Program-made: the position numbers and the translations under genes
Assembly (NCBI RefSeq): GCF_003838195.1
Contig: NZ_RCBY01000034.1
Coordinates: 1-48,217 of the forward strand
Direction of reading: 5' to 3'
DNA: 48,217 bases
Source: Okeania hirsuta
GTDB lineage: Bacteria; Cyanobacteriota; Cyanobacteriia; Cyanobacteriales; Microcoleaceae
Notes under the pieces: generated by a model
The model's input: the letters and a program-made list of their open reading frames with translations, nothing else
What the model was told of the DNA's origin: nothing
The model's database searches: none
In this document: piece after piece, positions 1 through 9,279 of the stretch
How positions within the stretch are numbered: the stretch's first letter is position 1
Layout: each line of letters opens with the position of its first letter

Positions 1-57
1 CCCCTCACCCAATAAGACTTTTTCAGCAAACCCTAATTATTAATTATTAATTATTTA
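1..57 (+). repeat. Right end of a mobile repeat (family M8, TIR TCAGCAAACCCTAATTA)
   Basis: The end sequence TTCAGCAAACCCTAATTA at about 23-40 matches the ends of elements near 21300, 26810 and (inverted) 37425. It is followed by a small tandem TTAATTA run that reaches the stop codon of the pentapeptide gene. Only this end of the copy lies in the window. Confidence 0.6.
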
Positions 58-576
58 ATACCCATCAGGTCCAATAGTAGTGTCGTTGTGTTCTGCCATA
101 GATAAATCAACTTTTTTAGCTCGAAATAAATTACACCATCCCAATTTAGCATTATCTAATTTTGCCTTCTCTAGATTAGCTTTTCTTAAATCTGCATGGC
201 TTAAATCTGTGTCTGTGAGGTCTGCATTATATAAATTTGCACCTTGTAAATTGGCTCGATTCAAATTTGCACCACTCAGAATAGCATTACGCAAATTAGC
301 TCTCGATAGATTTCCCTGCGAAATATTGGTATTAGATAAATTAGCTTGATAAAGTTTAATATCTCCCATTTCCACTTCTTGTAAATTACATCCTTTAAGA
401 TTAGCTTGATTCAAATTTGCATAAGGCATATAAGCTTTTGTTAAATCACAACCTTTTAAATTAATTCCTTCTAAATCAGCCTCAAATAATTCAATATTAC
501 TCAAATCAATATCACAAAATTCTCTTTGACCCTCCGCGTATCTTGCCAGTAATTCCTCTGCACTCATTTTCTCCAT
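55..576 (-). CDS. Pentapeptide-repeat protein, soluble
   Basis: A 173-residue protein. From about residue 24 to 155 it is an almost unbroken A(D/N)LXX series (for example ANLNQANLKG, ADLTDTDLSHADLRKANL), which folds as a right-handed quadrilateral beta-helix in this family. There is no signal peptide or membrane segment, so it is probably cytosolic. The short N-terminal cap (residues 1-22, with an ELLARYAEGQREF-like stretch) is typical of small cyanobacterial pentapeptide proteins, whose roles are mostly unknown. The start could be at 576 or at the ATG at 567; neither has a convincing Shine-Dalgarno sequence. The stop codon directly abuts the end of a mobile repeat. The family call is certain; the function is unknown. 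Confidence 0.9.
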   Translation of the reverse strand: MEKMSAEELLARYAEGQREFCDIDLSNIELFEADLEGINLKGCDLTKAYMPYANLNQANLKGCNLQEVEMGDIKLYQANLSNTNISQGNLSRANLRNAILSGANLNRANLQGANLYNADLTDTDLSHADLRKANLEKAKLDNAKLGWCNLFRAKKVDLSMAEHNDTTIGPDGY

Positions 577-767
577 CTTAATATTTTTATAACTACTTGA
601 TTAGCAGTTGATAATTATTATTTATGTGTTAAATTATGAGTATTTATACTCGGTTTTTTTTATTAAGCTTAATATTAAGATTGCCTTATAAAAATTACTG
701 CGATTCTAATCCTTTTTTAAGATTTGTAAAATTTTTATTCAGAAATGTCAAAATCATAACTATACCT

Positions 768-893
<126 letters not shown>

Positions 894-907
894 ACCTAAC
901 AAGAATT

Positions 908-2437
908 ATGACAGAAGTTAAACAATCCATCGCTCAACACTACCATGAACGGACAAAATACGACCCAGAAACAATAGCAAGTAAGAATAACCAACTAGAC
1001 TGGGAAAAACAACCAATACCATTCAAAGAATATAAAGTCGGGACAACTATTGACCTCAAACCCTATCTACAAGAACAAATTGATCAAGAAAAAGATTTAG
1101 GAGAAGGAGAAAGGCTATCTAATTTATTTTTATGTAGCTATGGTTTAACTGGTAAAGTGGCAACAATTATGGGAAATCATTACTTAAGAGCTGCTCCCTC
1201 TGCTGGAGGTTTGTATCCTGCGGAGGTTTATTTAATTTCCCGTGGCACACCTCTATTACCTGCCGGACTATATAATTATCAGGCCAAAACTCATTCCTTA
1301 CTCAGATTTTGGGATAATAGAATCTGGCCAGAATTGCAAGATGCTTGTTTTTGGCATCCAGCTTTAGAAAATACAAAATTAGCGATCGCCATAACTACTA
1401 TTTTCTATCGTTCTGCTTGGCGTTACGAAGACCGAGCATATAGAAGAATATTTTTAGATACAGGTCATTTACTAGGTAATATTGAATTAGCTTCTGCTTT
1501 CACCAACTATCGACCTCATCTAATTGGTGGGTTTACCGATGAAGCAATAAATCAAATGCTTTATCTAGATACTCAAGAAGAACAGGCGATCGCTATTATC
1601 GCTCTGGCAGACCTACTAGATATTGAACAAAATCTCTCACAATGGGAAAGTGCTTTACCTTCTAGCACTCAAACAGATTACCCTATGATTCCAGATGGTG
1701 AACTGCTAAAATATTTACATCAAGCTGCTCACATCAACTCAAATTCTCCAAAAGTGCCTACCTGGAAAACAAGAGAAACTCCTGAATACTCAGAAGATAA
1801 ATACAACTTTCCATTCTGTACAAAAGTCTCCACTGTCACTCCCTCTATCTCATGGGGCAAAGACTTAAGAGCTTTAAGAAAAACAATTCTCAAAAGACGC
1901 TCTACTCGGGAATATACAGGGGAACCAATTGCTTTAAAGGAACTATTAGCAGCATTAGATTTTACTTATCAACCCGATCATTATATTAATCAAGACTTAG
2001 ATCGTAACCCTGATTATTTTGACCTGAGTTTAATCGAAACATTTATTGCTGTTTCAGGAGTAGATGGTTTAGAAGAAGGTTGTTATTATTATGCTCCAGT
2101 TGCTCAAGAGTTACGGCAAATTAGGTTTAAAAATTTCCGACAAGAGCTACATTTTCTGTGCTTGGAGCAGGAATTAGGGAGAGATGCTGCTGTTGTGCTA
2201 TTTCATACCGCTGACCTCAAAAAAGCTGTAGCAAAATATGGCGATCGCGTTTACCGTTACCTCCATGCAGATGCAGGCCATCTTGGGCAAAGGCTAAATT
2301 TAGCAGCTATTTATCTTAATTTAGGTGTTAGTGGTATCGGTGGTTTCTTTGACGATTATGTGAATGAAGTTTTAGGTATTCCTGTAGATGAAGCCGTTGT
2401 GTATATTTCTACCTTAGGCCAAGCGCGATCACAATAA
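908..2437 (+). CDS. SagB/ThcOx-family dehydrogenase (tandem nitroreductase fold)
   Basis: A 509-residue protein with two nitroreductase-like halves, about residues 70-240 and 320-505. The first half has the family hallmark RAAPSAGGLYPAEVYL at residues 94-109. The second begins at RRSTREYTGEPI (about 333-344). SagB/ThcOx enzymes are FMN-dependent and oxidise azolines to azoles in thiazole/oxazole-modified peptides. Stand-alone, double-domain forms like this one are common in cyanobacteria and have no proven substrate. No YcaO cyclodehydratase or precursor peptide lies nearby, so a peptide-modifying role is not supported by context. The gene stands alone: an M7 repeat ends 14 bp upstream and an M4 inverted-repeat element begins 19 bp downstream. 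Confidence 0.88.
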   Translation: MTEVKQSIAQHYHERTKYDPETIASKNNQLDWEKQPIPFKEYKVGTTIDLKPYLQEQIDQEKDLGEGERLSNLFLCSYGLTGKVATIMGNHYLRAAPSAGGLYPAEVYLISRGTPLLPAGLYNYQAKTHSLLRFWDNRIWPELQDACFWHPALENTKLAIAITTIFYRSAWRYEDRAYRRIFLDTGHLLGNIELASAFTNYRPHLIGGFTDEAINQMLYLDTQEEQAIAIIALADLLDIEQNLSQWESALPSSTQTDYPMIPDGELLKYLHQAAHINSNSPKVPTWKTRETPEYSEDKYNFPFCTKVSTVTPSISWGKDLRALRKTILKRRSTREYTGEPIALKELLAALDFTYQPDHYINQDLDRNPDYFDLSLIETFIAVSGVDGLEEGCYYYAPVAQELRQIRFKNFRQELHFLCLEQELGRDAAVVLFHTADLKKAVAKYGDRVYRYLHADAGHLGQRLNLAAIYLNLGVSGIGGFFDDYVNEVLGIPVDEAVVYISTLGQARSQ

Positions 2438-2456
2438 TAGGATTGGGTAGCATAAT

Positions 2457-2563
2457 TATAGCGATTTTCACAAAGGTAGACTACAGACAAAATATAAGTA
2501 TGTTTTAAGTTTAATAAGTTACAGATATGACAGCTGTATTCTATGTTAATGAAAACCGCTATA
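2457..2563. repeat. Short inverted-repeat element (family M4, TIR TATAGCGRTTTTCA)
   Basis: A 107-bp element. The left end TATAGCGATTTTCAC and right end GTTAATGAAAACCGCTATA are inverted copies over about 20 bp with a few mismatches. It has no ORF. The outer TA dinucleotides fit TA-target insertion, as for IS630/Tc1-type MITEs (inference). Confidence 0.6.
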
Positions 2564-2740
2564 AAAAAGTTTGACTGTGCTACCTTTCTATAATAGACTT
2601 GTCGCTTTATGACTTAAAAAATCCCCAAAAACCTTGTTCTGTAAGGATTCTAGATATTAGAAATTAAAAATGCTTAGAATTATTGCTCTGTCTAGGTTGG
2701 AGCGATTTTTTCCCTCTATTTAGCGACAACTCTAATGAAA

Positions 2741-3148
2741 TCAAATATGGTAGACATCTAATCTTTCTACTGCTTCGGCAGCAACAAAAGTATCTTGAGG
2801 TATTTCTTGGAGTCAATCTATAGCTTCTTGCCATACCTCCGGTGGATGAGGAGGGAGTGGTTGATATTTAACCATATTCTTAGCTTGAATATTTAGTTTT
2901 TGAGCTTCTTTGAAATCTTTTTCTTCAGGAGAAACAATTACTATTCTTTGACTAGCTTGTAGAGCATAGACAACTATACTTACTTCTATCATTAGAATAG
3001 ATAATAATAAGATGATCAGAGGTTTCTGTGAAAATTTTGTTTCTTCAGAAAGTTGTTCTTCCTGCTGTTGCTGTTGTTCTATTTCTTGTAGTAACTATTC
3101 AGAATCTAAACTTTCCTCAAGTTCACTTAAAAGTTGATTTGGTTCCAT
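2741..3148 (-). pseudogene. Broken gene for a small one-pass membrane protein (two in-frame stops)
   Basis: Read from the ATG at 3148, one frame gives 135 codons interrupted by TAG (3095-3097) and TGA (2813-2815) and ended by TGA (2741-2743). The frame holds an acidic Gln-rich N-terminus (QQQQQEEQ), one hydrophobic segment (about residues 44-64, LIILLLSILMIEVSIVVYAL), and a C-terminal part with WQEAID(stop)LQEIPQDTFVAAEAVERL. That last part looks like the WxxAxxxLxxIP repeat common in cyanobacterial TPR-like membrane proteins. The preserved frame on both sides of each stop argues for recent inactivation, or for sequencing error. It lies convergently between SagB and the ABC permease. Its function is unknown. 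Confidence 0.65.
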
Positions 3149-3271
3149 TGCTAAATTAAGTACCTGTGGAAGATTAATTTAACATTTAGAAGTAAAGAAG
3201 AGGGGGCAGAAAATATATCTCAGTATATATATCTCAGTATAAATATACAAATAATTTTGCCCACCTACTTA

Positions 3272-4054
3272 TTAACTAGAAGCACTTGTATAGTAGCGCA
3301 AAGCCAGCCGCCAAAATCCAATAGAAGCAAATAATAACCCACTTGCCAAAATAAAAGAAACTATTATCCAAGTTCCTCCAATTCTACCTAAGATTGCTTG
3401 AGTTGGAATTGTTGTTAAAAATGCAACTGGTACTAGAAAAGTAAAAAAGAAACGATAAGCATTGGGATAGGCACCCATTGGGTATCTTCCTGCTTCTAAT
3501 AGGCCTTTGAGGACTTCTGTCACATTATAAATTTTGACGAACCAAATACTTGTTGAACCCAAAATAAACCACAGACTATAAAGAGTAATTATCCCACAGA
3601 CTAGGGGTACTAAACTAAACAAATAATTATCTATTCCTAAGCCTAATTTACTACCAGCATATTCCAATAACAGAATACCAAAAATTACATCTGGTATTCC
3701 CCAAGGAGAAATTGTACGAGTAGAAAGCCAAAATTGACTACTGATAGGTTTTAGTAGTACAAAATCTAGAGTACCTTCTTGTACTTGTGTGACAATGCGA
3801 TTCAGATTTGGAGTCAAAAAAATAGCAGATATACCCTGTAAAATAGTAAAAATTGCTAAGACAATTAAAGCTTCTTCCCAATTCCAAGCATCAAATTTAT
3901 AGCCTGTTCTATAAAATAAAAATAACCCAAATAAGCTACCTAATAAATTCCCTAAACTGCTGATTGCTGCTATAACAAAATTGAAGCGGTATTCTAATTC
4001 AGCAGCGATCGCTGTCCCCCAAAATAATTTTAATATTTGTAGGTATCGTTCCAT
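3272..4054 (-). CDS. ABC-2 type transporter permease
   Basis: A 260-residue membrane protein with about six hydrophobic segments. The conserved central signature VQEGTLDFVLLKPISSQFWLS lies at about residues 90-110. This is the ABC-2 permease family found in cyanobacteria in pairs with a second permease and an ATPase (COG3694-like). It would form part of an efflux or export channel in the plasma membrane. Neither the partner permease nor the ATPase is in the adjacent DNA, so the complex must be encoded elsewhere or the gene is orphaned; the substrate cannot be inferred. The ATG at 4054 starts a typical N-terminus (MERYLQILKLFW), but no strong Shine-Dalgarno sequence is visible. Confidence 0.87.
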   Translation of the reverse strand: MERYLQILKLFWGTAIAAELEYRFNFVIAAISSLGNLLGSLFGLFLFYRTGYKFDAWNWEEALIVLAIFTILQGISAIFLTPNLNRIVTQVQEGTLDFVLLKPISSQFWLSTRTISPWGIPDVIFGILLLEYAGSKLGLGIDNYLFSLVPLVCGIITLYSLWFILGSTSIWFVKIYNVTEVLKGLLEAGRYPMGAYPNAYRFFFTFLVPVAFLTTIPTQAILGRIGGTWIIVSFILASGLLFASIGFWRLALRYYTSASS

Positions 4055-4094
4055 TTTTATTTGATTTCATCAGAAAATTTACATCTTTAAAAAT

Positions 4095-4229
4095 TATACA
4101 GCAATCCTATTTCAGTTGTAGGTAAAAATATCTTTGAATTTAGGGAAGAGGAAACAGGCAACAGGAGTAAAAGTTTCAGAGTTTTTATATATCCTTAGAT
4201 TTTTTACAAAAGATTTTTGATTGCTATAT
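4095..4229. repeat. Short inverted-repeat element (family M5, TIR TATAGCAATC)
   Basis: The ends TATACAGCAATCC and GATTGCTATA are inverted copies. The interior shares the stretch TAGGTAAAAATATCTTTGAA with sequence at about 44258-44280, and carries a GGAAACAGGCAACAGGAG purine run. A sister element is at 43686-43817. Confidence 0.5.
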
Positions 4230-4648
4230 CAAAATAATGTTTAGTTTATGCCAATTATATGTGAGACTGCACAAAATTATGAAATTTATTCACTTGTCTT
4301 GTTGATCTATATTTACAGTCAACTCTAATTCAAATATTATTCTATGCAACTTTATATGAATTTGATATTAATCTCCTTTTTTTCAAGAAGGTGATTCGGG
4401 AGTTTTAGCAATTATTGAGTTAGAGTTAAATCTGCATTCTAATTGATGTATAGCAGGTAAGGGTGGGGTATTAAATTTAATAGTGGAGGAGTGAAACAGT
4501 GAGATTTATTTTTTCCTAATTCCCCTCCAATTCAGGAAAAGGTAATTCTGAAAAATAATAAGTTTAATTTCCTCTTATCTAGCAACAAGTCTACAGACAA
4601 CTTATCAAAAGTAAAAATCTCTATCTTTAGTCGTTATTTCTCTCTTCT
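4230..4648. other. Non-coding spacer, AT-rich
   Basis: No ORF with recognisable content on either strand, and no clear terminator. A short GGGTGGGGTATTAAATTTAA stretch near 4460 weakly resembles the hairpin part of the M7 repeat. Confidence 0.5.
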
Positions 4649-5314
4649 TCAATGAATCAAACTTGGAGAAGTCAGAACAAATACATCTCGATATCCTACT
4701 TCTTCAGTTACAGGTTTAATCGGAGTTGTAAAGTGGAAAAATTCATGGTCATTTACCAATAATAAATCCCCAGGATTGAGAATTTTACTAAATACTGGCT
4801 TTTCTTTTCTAGCAGTATAAAGATGAGTTGCACCGCCTTGAATATTATGTCTATTTACTGCAAATATGCCAATAAAATCTGTTCCGTCTCTGTGGATACC
4901 TTCTGGTGCTGGATTACCTGAATTCTTAGGGGAACAAATCGTTCTAATTTGATGTACTCCTATTTCTGCTTCTGGATGTATTTTGCAGGAATCACAGAAG
5001 GCTAATATCATTTTTTTAAAGTTATCTAAGGCGATAAGTCTGTCGTCTATTTCAGCATATTCCCTTTTAATATCTCCAGCTAAAGGATTATAATTTTTGC
5101 TTTGGAAAAGATAACCATGAGGCTGTTTTATTACCTCTTCCCCTGAAATAATAAAACGAGAAAGTCTTCTATAACGATAGTTACCTTTTATGTATGGATC
5201 GACAGGAAGGTCAGCAAAAAACTCTTCAAAACCTTCCATACTAATTGAGTTTACCTTTTTGTAGGTAAACATAAAAGCGTAATCTAAATTAATTGATTCT
5301 AAGACTTTTTCCAT
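4649..5314 (-). CDS. 2-oxoglutarate/Fe(II)-dependent dioxygenase (2OG-Fe_Oxy_2 family)
   Basis: A 221-residue protein. The iron triad is visible as H141-x-D143 (GIHRDGTDF) and a distal H194 (EFFHFTTPI), with R209 (GYRDVFVLT) in the position that would bind 2-oxoglutarate. The match is to the bacterial family that includes L-isoleucine and other free amino-acid hydroxylases. Hydroxylation of an amino acid or a small metabolite is therefore plausible, but the substrate is inference. A good Shine-Dalgarno sequence (GGGAG, about 8 nt upstream) supports the ATG at 5314. It is monocistronic. The neighbours (an ABC permease and an HpcH/HpaI aldolase) are same-strand but more than 500 bp away with mobile repeats between, so no operon is implied. 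Confidence 0.9.
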   Translation of the reverse strand: MEKVLESINLDYAFMFTYKKVNSISMEGFEEFFADLPVDPYIKGNYRYRRLSRFIISGEEVIKQPHGYLFQSKNYNPLAGDIKREYAEIDDRLIALDNFKKMILAFCDSCKIHPEAEIGVHQIRTICSPKNSGNPAPEGIHRDGTDFIGIFAVNRHNIQGGATHLYTARKEKPVFSKILNPGDLLLVNDHEFFHFTTPIKPVTEEVGYRDVFVLTSPSLIH

Positions 5315-5439
5315 AGATATTTCTCCCTATTTTCATAGAGTAAAAATTGAGTTTTATATTGTTTATATTTTTAGTATAGCTCAGGTTTCTGAGAAGTGTT
5401 GCTAAGTATTATACAAAGCATTAATTTTTTTTAAAAAAT

Positions 5440-5604
5440 GTGGCGTTGGTGAAGGGCATGTATGATATTAATCTTAATTATTTAGGAGTCAGGAGTCAGG
5501 AGTCAGGAGGAAAGAAAGAAGAATAAAGAGGAATAGAAGGAGAAAGTTTTTTGTTTGCTCTCTTATCCGGACAAGACATCATACCTCAAATTACCAACGC
5601 CAAC
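5440..5604. repeat. Short inverted-repeat element (TIR GGCGTTGGT) with heptamer tract
   Basis: The ends GTGGCGTTGGTGAA and TTACCAACGCCAAC are inverted copies. Inside, after a TATGATATTAATC stretch, lies a (GGAGTCA)3 heptamer tract at 5483-5508 and a purine-rich run. Confidence 0.55.
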
Positions 5605-5656
5605 AAGTCTAATACTAATTGAATAAATGTTGGCTAAAAATAGCTAGGCTATTTAT

Positions 5657-5690
<34 letters not shown>

Positions 5691-5847
5691 GAATCGTTTT
5701 TATACTATTTAGTCAAAGGAACATTTCCTGTAAAATCTTTTAGTCACTCCAATTATTGATAACATTCTTAGATTAACTTTTTCCCTCTTCCCTCTTCCTT
5801 CTTCCTTCTTCCTTCTTCCCTCTTCCTTCTTTCTTCCAGAGTAAAAA

Positions 5848-6609
5848 TTAACCTCTTACAGCTCTGACCAAACCTTGACAACCTTGTAAGAAAATACTCA
5901 CATCTATACCCAATCCAATATACTGAACTCCACAGTCAATCCATTTTTTTGCAGTCTCAGAATTATTAGTAAAAGTACCGACTGCTTTGCCAGAACTCCG
6001 AATAATTTCTACCGATTTTTGCATTAATTCAACTACTCGAATATCATCAACCTGACCGGGAATACCTAAAGATTGGGATAAATCATAAGGACCGAGAAAA
6101 ATCACATCAATATGAGGAATTGTAACAATTTCTCTCAGATTTTCGACACCTTTTGTACCCTCTACATGAACGACAACTAAAGATTCTGCATTTAATTTAT
6201 CGGTAATATTACTACCTGCTGAAGTGTAAACTCCCGCACGAGTTCCAAATGATAAACCACGGCAACCAATGGGATTATATTTAGCACTTTGCACTACTAT
6301 TTCTGCGTCGGTTATTGTTTCTATCTGTGGAACTTGTACACCTGCACTACCAATATCAAGAGCACGTTGAATTTGTGCGGCATCATTTTTGCTGACTCTA
6401 ACAACGGGGGCAATACCAACACAGTCAGCAGCACGACATAGGTCTTCTGCGACTAGAATATTTAGAGGTCCGTGTTCCAGGTCAATGACTGCAAAATCAA
6501 ATCCTGCTAGACCACAAATTTCTATGAATGCAGGGTAAGCACAATTCATAAAAAGTCCGAGTACAGTTTCGCCGTTTTTGAGTTTTTGTTTGAGTTGATT
6601 TTTTTGCAT
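5848..6609 (-). CDS. HpcH/HpaI-family aldolase (2-keto-3-deoxy acid aldolase type)
   Basis: A 253-residue protein from the ATG at 6609. It is a metal-dependent class II pyruvate aldolase of the HpcH/HpaI family. Visible family motifs are D-L-E-H-G-P (H46, general base), VVRVSKND, the VQVPQIET block with the metal-binding Glu, the GCRGLSFGTRAG loop and the FLGPYDLSQSLG block with the metal-binding Asp. The substrate is probably a 4-hydroxy-2-oxo acid or 2-dehydro-3-deoxyglucarate-like compound; it cannot be fixed from sequence. An upstream in-frame start (6699) would add 30 residues encoded by a GGGAGCATCTTGCTCCC palindromic repeat, so it is rejected. It is flanked by repeat tracts and has no operon partner. 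Confidence 0.88.
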   Translation of the reverse strand: MQKNQLKQKLKNGETVLGLFMNCAYPAFIEICGLAGFDFAVIDLEHGPLNILVAEDLCRAADCVGIAPVVRVSKNDAAQIQRALDIGSAGVQVPQIETITDAEIVVQSAKYNPIGCRGLSFGTRAGVYTSAGSNITDKLNAESLVVVHVEGTKGVENLREIVTIPHIDVIFLGPYDLSQSLGIPGQVDDIRVVELMQKSVEIIRSSGKAVGTFTNNSETAKKWIDCGVQYIGLGIDVSIFLQGCQGLVRAVRG

Positions 6610-6651
6610 GGTTGATAAATATATAGAAAAGAGGTAATAGGGAATAGTAGT

Positions 6652-6668
6652 GGGAGCATCTTGCTCCC
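6652..6668. repeat. Small intergenic palindrome GGGAGCATCTTGCTCCC
   Basis: A 17-bp palindrome just upstream of the aldolase start. A related GCGGGCATCTTGCCCAC copy is at about 32556-32572. It artificially extends the aldolase reading frame. Confidence 0.6.
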
Positions 6669-6892
6669 GTTCCTGGTATTTCTTATTCCTGTATACCATT
6701 ACTATGTAAAACTACCAACAATATTACTAGAGAGTTTGGAGACCAAACCCCTACCAAGAATTTTAAATTTTTGGAATAATGCTTATAGAACCCATTTGAG
6801 ATCTATATAATTATGGTGGTCAAGTCTTTTCGCGCATCAATTTTGACCGAAAATCTTGGTGTTGGTGTGTTGAATTTTTTGTATTATTTCTC

Positions 6893-7014
6893 CCCACATC
6901 TTCCCTCTTCCCTCTTACCTCCTGTCTCCTGACTCCTTGCTTTTTGTATTATTTCTCCCCACATCTTCCCTCTTACCTCCTGTCTCCTGTCTCCTGTCTC
7001 CTGACTCCTTGCTA
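6893..7014 (-). repeat. Heptamer tracts (GGAGACA/GGAGTCA and GGAAGAG), duplicated
   Basis: About 60 bp (TTTTTGTATTATTTCTCCCCACATCTTCCC... followed by CTCCTGT units) occurs twice in tandem, at about 6877-6940 and 6942-7010. The tracts are (CTCCTGT)n and (CTTCCCT)n. The small ORF across it only translates the repeats. Confidence 0.75.
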
Positions 7015-7049
7015 AATTTATGAAGATACGATCAGGGGTTCTATACATT

Positions 7050-7222
7050 ATATCATGTCCGGTAGCATCGGTCTTGTATAGCAAAGGTAAGGAAGAAGGA
7101 AGAAGGAAGAAGGAAGAAGAAAGAGGGAAGAGGGAAGAAGGCTACCCTCGCAAGAAAAAACCATCATTTCCTGTAGATATTCACCCTTAGGTTTACACAA
7201 ACGATATAAACGGACATGATAT
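7050..7222. repeat. Inverted-repeat element (family M1, TIR ATATCATGTCCGG), copy 1
   Basis: A 173-bp element with ends ATATCATGTCCGG and CGGACATGATAT. The interior carries a long (GGAAGAA)n heptamer tract at 7087-7140. Sister copies are at 20931-21057 and 38941-39069. Confidence 0.85.
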
Positions 7223-7336
7223 TATCCGGATTAATTCCTCTTTCCTTGAGCATTTATACTGCTCTGTCTGCACGTTGTTTTTCCTGAATAGTTTTGTAGA
7301 ATGAGCGTCTTGCCTTTTAGTTGTTTTATCCTGAAC
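7216..7336 (-). pseudogene. C-terminal remnant of an Uma2-family nuclease gene
   Basis: On the minus strand one frame reads IQEKQRADRAV(stop)MLKERGINPDNI. This resembles the typical C-terminus of cyanobacterial Uma2 (DUF820) proteins: a KQRAD-rich coiled segment ending in LRELGINPD. Reaching the upstream piece QDKTTKRQDA needs a frame change. The end overlaps the inverted end of the M1 element, so the insertion sits at or cut into the gene's 3' end. Only debris remains. Confidence 0.4.
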
Positions 7337-7489
7337 AAACACTCAGCTCTTGGTATTAGCGGTTAAAGAGATGATTTTTTCCTAGGGGTAACATTCTTAG
7401 TCGGGTATTCAGGGCGATCGCTTTGGATGACCTTTAAATTTTTACCTCTTGATTTACTAACGCCCAAATTTAAACTTTAGGTGCAACTG

Positions 7490-8218
7490 ATGACTACTTC
7501 ACAAAATCCAAACAATCAAAACACTCAAGCAAATCAAAAAAATTTCTTGCACAGATTTATTGAATCTTTCCGTAGAAATAGTACGGTATTTGTTGTTGCT
7601 ACTATTGCTAGTATTATGATTTCTATCATAGGATTTGTTGTTGATTTTGTAGAATTTCAAGCAATTATCCATCCTCCAATAGATATTAGCAATTATAAAT
7701 CGGGGTCGGTTTTGGTCAAAATCACAGGATGGTCAGAAACATCTTATAATTTTGCTGAACAAGATGGAACAGATGGACTCAGAGCTTTTTTTGTTCAGAG
7801 ATTAAAAGGAAAATCTGAACAAACTTCTATGATTTATACAGACCATCAACCTACGGATCGAATGCTAAATAAAGGTGTATCTCCAGAGAAAGATATTAGT
7901 GTTCTTAAAAATGTAGACTACGAAGGCACAATTCCTGATATTACCAAACCCATATCAAAAAGAAATTCTCAAACGCTTCTTGCACGACTTATTCAGGCCA
8001 GTAGAAATGAAGAACCTGTTTGTCTTTTTGTTTATGGTATACGTGATAATGAAAAGTCTCAATTCTTGAATATTATAGACTTTAAAACAGTGAATCAAAA
8101 TTTTCAAGATGAATATAATACTCTTATAAAGGAAGAAAATCTACATAGGAAACAAGATAAATTAGTTAAGTTAACTGGGGATGCTTGCTCTGGTCTTGGT
8201 AAACCCTTATTTGGGTAA
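7490..8218 (+). CDS. Uncharacterised one-pass membrane protein
   Basis: A 242-residue protein from the ATG at 7490, which has AGGTG 6 nt upstream; a GTG three codons earlier is less likely. A polar Asn/Gln-rich N-terminus (about 25 residues) is followed by one strong membrane segment (about residues 31-54, FVVATIASIMISIIGFVVDF). The remaining soluble domain of about 185 residues contains GSVLVKITGW, a Lys-rich central part and a C-terminal Cys (DACSGLG). I do not recognise the soluble domain. It stands alone between an Uma2 remnant and an inverted-repeat element. An N-in, C-out topology with an external sensory or binding domain is possible but unproven. Confidence 0.65.
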   Translation: MTTSQNPNNQNTQANQKNFLHRFIESFRRNSTVFVVATIASIMISIIGFVVDFVEFQAIIHPPIDISNYKSGSVLVKITGWSETSYNFAEQDGTDGLRAFFVQRLKGKSEQTSMIYTDHQPTDRMLNKGVSPEKDISVLKNVDYEGTIPDITKPISKRNSQTLLARLIQASRNEEPVCLFVYGIRDNEKSQFLNIIDFKTVNQNFQDEYNTLIKEENLHRKQDKLVKLTGDACSGLGKPLFG

Positions 8219-8220
8219 TT

Positions 8221-8483
8221 ATCAAACCCACATTCCGCACCACAAAATGTAGTATAGAAGAAGGAGTCAGGAGACAGGAGACAGGAGACAGAATTTTAGA
8301 AGAAAATCATAACTGCCGCGATCGAGTACATGATCGAGCAAGTATTTATGCTTCATTATTTACTCGGAATTTGATCGACGAAAAAAGTAATTGAGATGAC
8401 TTGCATAGTATAAATACCTACCAAGCTACGGATTTATATACTACTTTTAATGATACAAATTGAAGTGCGAAATGTGGGATCAA
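8221..8483. repeat. Inverted-repeat element (TIR CCCACATTCCGCAC) with heptamer tract
   Basis: The ends ATCAAACCCACATTCCGCAC and GTGCGAAATGTGGGATCA are inverted copies about 260 bp apart. It contains (GGAGACA)n at 8264-8292 but no ORF. It may be a deletion derivative of an insertion sequence. Confidence 0.55.
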
Positions 8484-8644
8484 AATATCAATCCTTGGTT
8501 GATAGATACTTTGACTCTCGAATATGAGCTTTCGTTAATCAACAGAAACCTGGTTTTTTAACAACCATTAATATTTTGAGTGAATAGAGAAAATAGGGAA
8601 CAGGGAACTCTAGGGTTTTGCGGACCAAACCCGTACAAATTATC

Positions 8645-9253
8645 CTATTTCTCATCATCCTCTTCTACTAATTGAACCAGGTTTTCCAAAGCACCATAAA
8701 CTCTTGGCAAATTATCGATAGTGAAATTCCCAGAATCTTTGATAAAATTGTCTCCCGCAAGCTTTCCAAACTGCCATAAATTACCATCTGTAACAATTCC
8801 ATATACTGCCCTTAAAAAATTATCATTTATTTTCTGTGACGCGAACAACTCTGCCAGACATTGCCCCCAACCATACTCAAAATCATTTTTTTTTGCTTCA
8901 ACAACAATGACAATAGGCTTTTCTAATACAGTTTTACCAAGTTCAGAACGTCGTGAAAAAATATAATCAGGTGTTCCAGAGAGAATTTCATCATAAGAAA
9001 TACTTTTGCGAATCCAAAATGAATACTTCTGATAATATTTCTTATAAACTTCACGCAATAGTGGCGAGATTATAATTTCACTGCGAGATGCTTCTGAGGC
9101 AAACAAGTCTATATTTTCTTTGTTAAATTCAAAGTCTTTGATAAAACTGTCTGAAGGCAATAATTCCTGACTAACTATCAAATTCTCTTCTGAATATTTA
9201 ATTCTATACTTTTTTTGTACATCCGAGATTGTCTTAAAATCACTGAAAGCCAT
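8645..9253 (-). CDS. PD-(D/E)XK-nuclease-like protein of unknown role
   Basis: A 202-residue protein from the ATG at 9253. Residues D96 (SGTPDYIFS), E119-x-K121 (VIVVEAKKN) and Q131 (GWGQCLAELF), with an upstream acidic E59, fit the PD-(D/E)XK nuclease core, including the motif-IV Gln. The same layout is known in many cyanobacterial single-domain proteins of unknown function and in the N-terminal region of type I restriction subunits. The longer in-frame start (9298) would translate part of a GTAGRGACGTTG-type palindrome and is rejected. The neighbours (an antitoxin-like fragment and a PIN toxin/antitoxin pair) suggest a defence or mobile island. No methylase partner is visible. The fold is inferred from motifs only. 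Confidence 0.7.
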   Translation of the reverse strand: MAFSDFKTISDVQKKYRIKYSEENLIVSQELLPSDSFIKDFEFNKENIDLFASEASRSEIIISPLLREVYKKYYQKYSFWIRKSISYDEILSGTPDYIFSRRSELGKTVLEKPIVIVVEAKKNDFEYGWGQCLAELFASQKINDNFLRAVYGIVTDGNLWQFGKLAGDNFIKDSGNFTIDNLPRVYGALENLVQLVEEDDEK

Positions 9254-9279
9254 ATTTGATATAATGTTATTTACAAATG

